A DNA stretch of 64,000 bases, taken from Micromussa lordhowensis. Lineage: Eukaryota > Cnidaria > Anthozoa > Scleractinia > Lobophylliidae. Under the pieces are notes generated by a model. The model was given only the letters and a program-made list of their open reading frames with translations, made no database searches and had not been told where the DNA came from. Where the stretch lies: contig OZ026600.1 in the NCBI GenBank assembly GCA_964020085.1, forward strand, positions 34,457,705 through 34,521,704. The letters are read 5' to 3'. Both the position numbers and the translations under genes were made by a program. Below are positions 19,601 to 28,600 of the stretch, piece after piece. Position 1 is the first letter of the stretch, and every line of letters starts with the position of its first letter.

Positions 19601-22600
19601 TACCGTCCTTTCAAAGTATGGTTACTATGGTTACAAGGGTGATCAACATTTTAGTTCTCCTTACAGTGTCAATCCATTTTCAAGCGAAGGTTTACCTGTT
19701 TTTTTTTTTGGTTTTTAGTGCTCCTCTCTGTAGTAATTCACCTTTAAAAGCAGAGCTGATACCAAAAACAGCAGCAAAACAACACCAACAGAAGAAGGCC
19801 TTGCAGAAAGGTCAGTTTTGCCTGGCAGTTTTTCTTTCTGTATTCACCAGTTCGTAACGTGAGAGCAAAGTTATTAGTGTAACGGCGGGCAAGTAAAACA
19901 CTTTATAAAGGTAAGTTAGATCTAACTTAAGCAAACCGCGACGACAACGTCAACGAGAACGCCACCAAACAAAAGCTTTAATGAGCAGAACAATCGCTGT
20001 GCACGTTCGTTATAAATCTTTGGACATTTCTTTGCCGTCCTCTACACAACAACAACGGGAAATGACTAAGTTCTGCGTACTTGAAGAACACGAATGACGG
20101 CGGCTAATTTTTCGCATATTTAAGTATCGGTACCTGTTGTCTTATTTGGAATTGAACGCTGGCGTTACATTTTTAGCTTGAGTGAGTTCTGAGACCAATA
20201 GACGCTCTGAACAGATCTAGACGATAGCGAAATTTTTTGTGAAGCACACGTTTCGAGCTTCAGCCCTTCGTCAAAATCAAAGTCTTTGCTCTGAAGAAAG
20301 CTAATGCTGTCGCAAAACATCGCTACAGCGGTTAATTTATCTTAGTGTATCAACTTCAGTGTACCAATGTACCATCTTCAAAGCCGACATGATAGCTGGA
20401 TGAATGCTAATAAAATAGCGCGTCATTTATACTCCATACAGCTTTTTGTCAATTTCCTTTACTTCAGTTTTTTCCTATTTTGCCCTTAGTTTGTTTTTTG
20501 TTTTTTTATTGTGTTTTTTATGTCACAGTTTATCGGAAACTTGTCATTTGGTTTCTTTATCTATTGGATTCATCCTAGCTATTTGGTCTTTCTGTTGTTT
20601 TGGACTACTGTAAACGTTTCAGCCAACGAAGGAGCCTATACCCGCTCGTGTATTAAATTCGTCAGAATCTTTTCATTTGGCTTCTTTATCTCTTCGGTTC
20701 GACGAGAACTGCCGACGAAATATAGATTCTAAACGCTTTAGCGATTAATCAGAAGATATTAGTGCGAAACTTTTTGTTTAACTTGTAATTTTTGTAATTA
20801 TTTTCGTCGCTTATTGTTCGTATTTATAGAACCTAGTTTTTATGCAGTTTTTGACTTGATAATATTGACGTTATAGTAACGTCGAAGCGTCGTCGATTTT
20901 AAATCAGCTTTTTAAATCTTAGAATGTTTTTAAGAAACGTGCTGTCGCAATTTTTTATAGTCAAATGTTTTTCTAAGCCACTTCTTTTACGACTGCGAAT
21001 ATTAGTCTTAGTAGTATTAATGCTAAACGATCCTTGTTTCTCAATTCAATATTTTCAGGGTTTATAACAGGCGTTCGTGATCAGCCCCTCACATTTCACT
21101 CAAAAGTCAAATCATCTGGTTACACCGCGGCGGCTCCAAGGCACGTTTCGTTTCGTGTTGCTTTTATATTCTCTAATATAGTGTTGTCTGTGGATAAAAG
21201 TTAGATCCTCAAGGGACAAAATATTTCTTTTAAGTCCCTTTCTTGGACCCATGCTATAACCAGGTGAGAAACAACTGGCACACATTGTGTGGTGCTTGAC
21301 TTCCCGCTCTTTCAAAAGCGCGGGAAAGTCATGTCTGGCAGGTCACAGACGTTTCTGAGTTTGCATCCGATTGGGTAAAAAGACTACTTACTGATTGGTC
21401 AGAGCAAGTGTGGGTGTTAGATTTCAGAAAAAGCTCATTCAGACAGCAAATACAGATAAAATTAAACCATAAAAATGCGCTTTAGCCCGAGTACAAAAGT
21501 TTGGTGTGCCTACCTGTTTAAAAATTAAATTTAAAGCGTTCCATGCTGCTGTTTTTTTGTTTTTTTCCTCAGTGGCTTTAATGTTGTCTAGTTTTAATTT
21601 GTCATGGCTATTTTTGCAGATCTAAAATGTTTTCTCCAAACACTAGCATTTCAAAGCCAAAACCCTCTACAATTGCCTTGAAAAAGTCAACCTCCACTCC
21701 CTCAAGTTCCGGGTAAGTAAAGCTCGTTTATTACAGGCAAATTATTACAAGCGCCTTGCTGTAAAGCTTCTTACAGGCCTATCTGGCCGCCATATTCACG
21801 CCTCAAAGTGATACACTAATATGGCGAACCCATACTAATAAGTTCAGTAATTTTCAGAATATTGTTTCTGGTGGTTTTCCCAATAGCTTGGCTGGCTACT
21901 CTACAATGATTCGCTCCGACGAAGGGCTAACGCTCGAAACGCCAGCTTTCGAATCTCTTTACGGTGGCCAATTCACATTATTAACTCAGTTGATAAAACC
22001 AAATTATCTTGTAATACTCCCCACCGACGCAGCACGACAGTTTCTTTAGAAACTTACCCCTTTACTCTAAAATGTACTGACTGTATGTCATCTCTGATGT
22101 TTTCAATGCAACTGAGGTCTTGCCCTTTTGGCTTTCTGCTCCGCAGAGGCTCTAAGGGTTGTTTTCGGATGGGGAGGATCCGCTGAGTAATGTAAGTGCA
22201 GGCACAGGGTTAGCGGCGACGGCGACTTTGCGCCTGCACTCACTTCGCACAGCGGATTTATATAAGGAACGCTCGAACTTCTGCGGAGCAGAGAGTACTT
22301 TTGGTAAAGATGATCTTAGACGTAAAGTTAAAGAATTTTACGCTTTGTATTCAAAGGGCGAGTTTGAAAGAATATCCTGTAGACAGCGAGGCGCCAACTA
22401 ACTTGCAGTCTAAAATTCCGCTCACTGAAAAACCAACTCCTATCAACAGCGTCGTCTTTGCAGGTACGGCTGTAAAATATGTGGTTTTGTTTAGAAGTTG
22501 TATACCGTAAACTGCCGGCTATTATCCCTGGGCTTATACAACTTCGTAAGGGGTTTTATAAACGGAGGGGCTCATATCCGAGGGGGTTTATAACCAGAAT

Positions 22601-25600
22601 ATAAAACCCGTTTCAAAACGAGCTATAGCGCCCTATAGCTGGACATGTTGATCGAAACAGGTTTTTCATTTACTGGTGATAAATTAAGTTTTAAAATATC
22701 ATAACAAAACGAATTCAAAACAAGGAAAGCTACAGAGGGGGAGCTTATATCCGGGGGGTCTTTTAACCGCATGTATTTTTTGGTTTACCGGTAGATGGCC
22801 TATGACCGGGGGTCTAATGAGCGGCAGTTTAGGGTAGTTCTTTAATTACGCTCCTTTCTGGCGTAACAACGCGCTGTATTGATGCCCGCCACTTTTCCTG
22901 ATTTACACCGTCCACAGAGAAAATCAGTTTAAATGGCTTGGTTCCTTCTATATTCAAGTGTAATAACTTTATGAAACGTCGCTTAGAAACAGTCAGCCCG
23001 CTGATGACAAGCGTGAGAAAATGTGATCTATTTTATTTGTGCTAAAGTTTGTTTGTTTCTGTTGAGTTTTTCTTATCATGGCTTTTGTTTTTTGTTGATC
23101 CACAGGAGATGGAAAGCATATCGCTTGTGCTCTGGCTAATAAGAGTGCTCACATAGTAAGACCGCCACCTTCAAGCAAAGAGACAGTGTTTACTGGTTAG
23201 AATGCCGTTTGTTTTAACACCCAGTTATATTTATCTTGTAACAAGTGGTCATCTCTTCGGTTTGTGAATGGATCTGTTGACGAATCGTGGGACTGTCCGC
23301 CATCGATGGAGCTTACTGCATGAATTAGTGTATCGCTGACTGCTATAATTATGATGAAAGACTGATTGATTGATTGATTGATTAATTAATTGATTGATTG
23401 ACAGATCAACTGAGTTTTCGATAGATCGATCAGATAGGGCGTAGGTACGAGTCATAAAACTTATTTTTTTTATCTTCTCCAAGCTGAAATAAATTCTCGG
23501 CCCATCGTCTTATCAAAACACCTAAACCATCCATGACGTTATCTTTTGGTCTGAATACAAACTGAACAGGTCTGTTTTCTTTCTCTTATAGGTCATGACG
23601 GATCAGTGACCAGCGTTAACTTCAGCCACGACAGCCGCTGGCTGCTGACGTCATCATGTGACAGGACAGTCAGATTGTGGAGCCCCGCCCACTCAGACCC
23701 TTTGATGGTATTCTCGTCTGTCAATCATAACTTTGCCTCTGATCTTGGTAGTTCTGATAAAGTCAAGGTTAGTACGGTTTTCGATTGAACTGATGAGAAC
23801 GTAAAAATACGAGGAGTATACTAATTAGAACTGTTAATTGTTTTGTATCTTTCAAAAGTAATAAACAACAAAAACAAGCTTCCTGGACTTTTCATGTTCC
23901 TGCCACCAGATTGATTTTTTCGCACTTTTTCTAGCCCTACATTACTTGTTTTCCCGCTCACGCTGCTGTCGTTTTATTTTCTCGCGCTTTCCACCCAGTT
24001 CCATGTTTCCCCGCGCTTTCCACCCAGTTCCATGTTTTCCCGCGCTTTCCACACACAATTGCAGTTCCATGTTGTCCCGCGCTTTGCATCAGCCTTCCCG
24101 TTCTCGCTTCGAATTCCAAAGTACGGTGCGTGTGAACGGAGTCTCCTTATCAACTAATTCAGCAATAGAGCACTTTTTCCGTGTCTACATAGCCTCATCT
24201 AAACACGAGGAGGGTTGGGAGAATTTGAGACAGTTATGCAAACCCGAGAATTCTCCGAGTACCTGACCCTTTCTGGAGTTGGTTAGACAACAGATCAGCT
24301 GCTAACATAACATAATTAGTTTCCTCAAGTCATTTCTTTCTCGACAGGATAACCCCCCTTTTGGCAAGGAAATAATTCAAGCAAAGTTCTATTACGTGGA
24401 CAAGTTCGTTCTTTTAGCCTGTGGTAATGGTCTTCACCTGTACAAATACTACATTGATGCCGGGCAAAAAGATGACGTCAAAAGGTCAGGTCAGCGGTAT
24501 ACTGAATTCTGCGCTTGCTTAAAACCATGTCAAACGCATGGATGAAAATAGAGACACAATCTCGAGTTGTTTTAAAAAAAAGTGCTGGTCCAATTTTTTT
24601 AATACAAAATGTAGCCAAGGACGGTTGCACCAGATAAATTGCTATCAATTAGATAGCGTAGTTTGTTTTTTGCAAAATTTATCTTCTGAATCTTCAACCT
24701 ATAAAATTTACAACTGGACTCAGGATTTTTTGTCTCGGTCACGCGTCAAAGTCACACACTTAGGACACTAAAAGAGGTCCGTCACGGCATTTTAAGTTAT
24801 TTATCTTTTTGGTTGACGGAAACATGAAAATAGTAGTTTACTAAGACAGAAAAACACCAAAGGGATAACAATAAACCATAAAGATACAAGGACGACTAAG
24901 GATGCAGAAGATTGACACGGATTACTGACGAGCTTGAAATATTTGAGCTAAACGTAACGCCTTTAACTACGGGTCAAACACTATACTGTTACGCTCGAGT
25001 ACTAGGGGTAGAATTGTAGACTTAGCTTTTAGTTTAGACTCCGTTGTCTCGTTGTCTCGTCGAGTTTCTACATAGTAATCAGGCTTGCTTCGTTGTTTAG
25101 TATTCTATTTTTACGGTTCACTTATCAGATCTTTTTTACAGATCCTACGTTTACCAGCATTTGTATTAAGGCGGGGGTAAACATGAATAGGCGTGAAATT
25201 TGAAGTGATATAAAAAAGGAAATTGTTAGGATTAAGGTGGTGTGGAAACACTACCAGACAGTTGACCCCCGCAAAAGAGAGCCCCAGGTTGCTAGGGGAC
25301 TGTTTGGTATCCGTCTACTAATTCTTCACTTCAAATTTCAAGTTTCCAAATCCATCAAATCTTCCTTATTTTATATTTTCCTCAATTTAACCTATCCTTT
25401 GAGAAAAAATATCTCTTTCCCAAAATGCCCCAAAATCACCCAAAAATTTACACAAAACCGCTGAACAGTGGTTAATGAGATAAGCAGAGAGATTTAGTGT
25501 CGCTTGAAACGTGACCGAGATATAGGCAGAAAGGCCGTGTTAAGCGACCTCAAAACAGCCTTCACGTCTACCCCCGCCTTAAAACTTAGAACCGCCTTGC

Positions 25601-28600
25601 ACAACAAGTATTTCAAGAAAAGACTGCTCACTTTTCACTCCACAGTGAAAAGTAAGGACCTGCAACAGATTAATAGCCACAAAGCTTGACCTGGGAAGGT
25701 CAGGTACAGAGATGTAGGCGCTCCTAAATTGCATGTTGATATGTCCCGAAGTCGGACCGCATTTCTATTTAATAATTAATAATAATTTCCGTGAAAACTT
25801 ATAAGGGGCAAGTATCTATACAAATATATTCAAATGCGCCATATAAATAGATAAATCTGCAACCTTTTACCCCGTGTTATAATGATGACGTTTTTTTGTG
25901 TGTGCAGATACCAGACGAACAACAAGTACAAATTGGTAAAAATCTTTTATCAGGAGAGAGCCCAGCAAATAACCTGTTTCTCCGCTATCAACGGATTTCA
26001 TTCTTGTATCCTTCTGTTCTCTCACTGAATTTTATTCGAAAATATAGTTTTGACAAATAGCTGTCGTTTATTGTTTCTTTGACATATAATACAGATATAG
26101 TTTTGAGCTGTGGCTCCAATAAATCCATCCAGGTCTTTGATATGAACGCGGCTAGGACAGTCCGAGTGGTCCTGGACGCGCACTCTCGGCCTGCACACAC
26201 GATACACCAGAACGAGGTAAGTCACAGCTGCAGTTCAAGTCGTCATTTTCCCTGCCAAAGCTGATGTATCTTGTCGCCTAACCCTGCTAGACGAAACAAA
26301 AAGTTTAAATGAAAGAAAAGCGCTGAGGGGTGGTCGATGTGCTCGTTAAAATCCATAGGGGCTCAAAACAGTTTTCAGCAGTTAGGTTTTGATGGGTCAG
26401 TATAACCACTCTTTATCACTTGATGCTATAATCATGGTGTTAAAAAAACTGCCCAATCATTGGTGAACACGTTGTTATCATTTCTTTGACACAATAGGTT
26501 ATTATAGCAACAGTATGACCTGCTAAAAACACCCTTAATCACAGCTTTGGGGCTTATAATTCAAAAACGGCACGGTGAAATGTTTTTATATTATCAAATT
26601 TCGAAAAACATGACACAACTTTTGGCAAAGTTTAAAGTTTTAAAAATTTAAGGTGCCTCTGAACCCTATGTACAGAATTTTTTAAACTTTGCTAACAGTT
26701 GCATCTACAGATGTAGATCTAGATCACGCAACAAACGCCTTAAATCACGCGGCCATGCAAAGGGACGGACCGTTATTTTTTGAGCGGGGGGGGATAATCC
26801 CATTACCCCAAAAAATTCATGTCCCCCGAAAATTTCCAACCCCCCCCCCCTAAAAAATAATTATATTAATAATAATGCTCCTTCCCTAACTACAGTAATC
26901 CTGTATGTGTTATGTGATTACTGGGAATAAGTCTTCTTACGTTTTTCTATTAGCTTGTATTTATGCCACTTCTTTGGAAAATGTTTTACTTTCCTAGGGT
27001 TCAATGTTCGTCTCGCACCCTCCTAATGCCTACGACCTCTTTTTTACGGCTGCTGTGGGTGATGGGATAAAATTATGGGACTTGCGCACTAACAGGTGTG
27101 TTCGACGGTATGATGGTCACGTGAACAGATCACAGCCAGTGGGTGTGGCGATTAGTCCGTGCGCAAGGTTCATTGCTACTGGTTCGGAAGACAGATCAGT
27201 AAGTCTGCTAATACATTACTTGCAACAATTTTGGCGTGAAATTTGAAGTGATATAAAAAAGGAAATTGCTAGGATTAAGATGGGTTGGAAACACTACCAG
27301 ACAGTTGACGTCCGCAAAAGAGAGCCCCAGGTTGCTAGGGGACTGTTTGGTATCCGTCTACTAATTCTTCACTTCAAATTTCAATTTTTCAAATCCATCA
27401 AATCTTCAACATTTCATATTTTCCTCAATTTAACCTATTCTTTGAGAAAAAATATCTCTTTCCCAAAATGCCCAAAAATTTACACAAAACCGCCAAACAG
27501 TGGTTAATGAGATAAGCAGAGAGGTTTAGTGTCGCTTGAAACGTGACCGAGATGTTGGCAGAAAGGCCGTGTTATTAAGCGACCTCAAAACAGCCTTCAC
27601 GTGTACCCCCGCCTTAATTTTCGGACACTTTTTATCTCATTTCGGACAAATTTTGGACGAAACTTTCGGACACTGTAATAAAACATAGCTTAAGTAAAAC
27701 GACGAATTGAACTAAAAAGGCGGTGAAAATGATGGATCTACTGCACCCTAAAGGTTTTAGGGATATACCGAGGAGAAATTCATACAAATCCTATCAAGCC
27801 GTTACGTATCTCAAGCAGTTTCTCAACTTGAGTTTGCCTCATGAAGGAATCTTAAAGCTTTGGAGCTACAAATTTTATACGGTCCCCCTCTGCAACTTGA
27901 AAGGTATTTTATTCATCATCGTTGCGTTGCAAGTTGCAAGAAAAATTGCTTCGTGTAACATGGCCTTAAGAAGCTTTATGTTTATAAGATTTAAAACAAA
28001 TAGAAAAGGTGTTAATCAAAAGTAATTTTGCGCGTGTTGAGTCTATATATCGTCAGGAGCCCATAATGGGCTCCTGATATCGTAAAGCTCTTAAAGAAGC
28101 TGAAGCCTTGTATTATGCGGTGATGACATACTCCTGTTATTTGAAAAGACCTAAGAAATGTGGTATGAGGACTGCTATTTAAGAAACTCTCGTCGTGTTT
28201 TACGAAAGTATAATCCTGACTCTGCCAATTTTTTTTATCAAGTTGTTTAGTATTCAAAGAGCGGTGGTGTAATGTGGGGAGATATTTTATCCGTGATAGA
28301 ATTAAAAAAATTCCAAATTTCCCTTGAAAACCCAAAATGGCCAGAGAAAAGTTGGCTATGACAGAACATGTCAACGTGATACGCTTGTTCTATTGATCCG
28401 AGACTTATATGATACCATATTTTAGCCAACACACATATATCGAATATCTGCCAATATCGTAAAACAAGGGTGTTATTTACCATAGAAAACAAAAATAATA
28501 CTCTTGGTAAAAGGAATGTTAATCCCTTCTTCGTTATCAGTCATGTGTCGATGTGGTTGTACTCTCTGAATATCGTTATTACGCTTTGAGAACAATTCAA

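Noticed and set aside
19616..19718. Extension of WDR27 exon 11 to 19689 or to the stop at 19718
   Set aside because: The donor at 19690 puts exon 12 out of phase and reaches a stop. The donor at 19616 keeps the frame. It is weak, so this junction is the least certain in the gene.
22159..22356. Exon following the acceptor at 22146 (CCGCAG)
   Set aside because: In the required phase it meets a TGA after about 13 codons with no donor before it. The acceptor at 22356 gives the WDR27-like ASLKEYPVDSEAPTN sequence.
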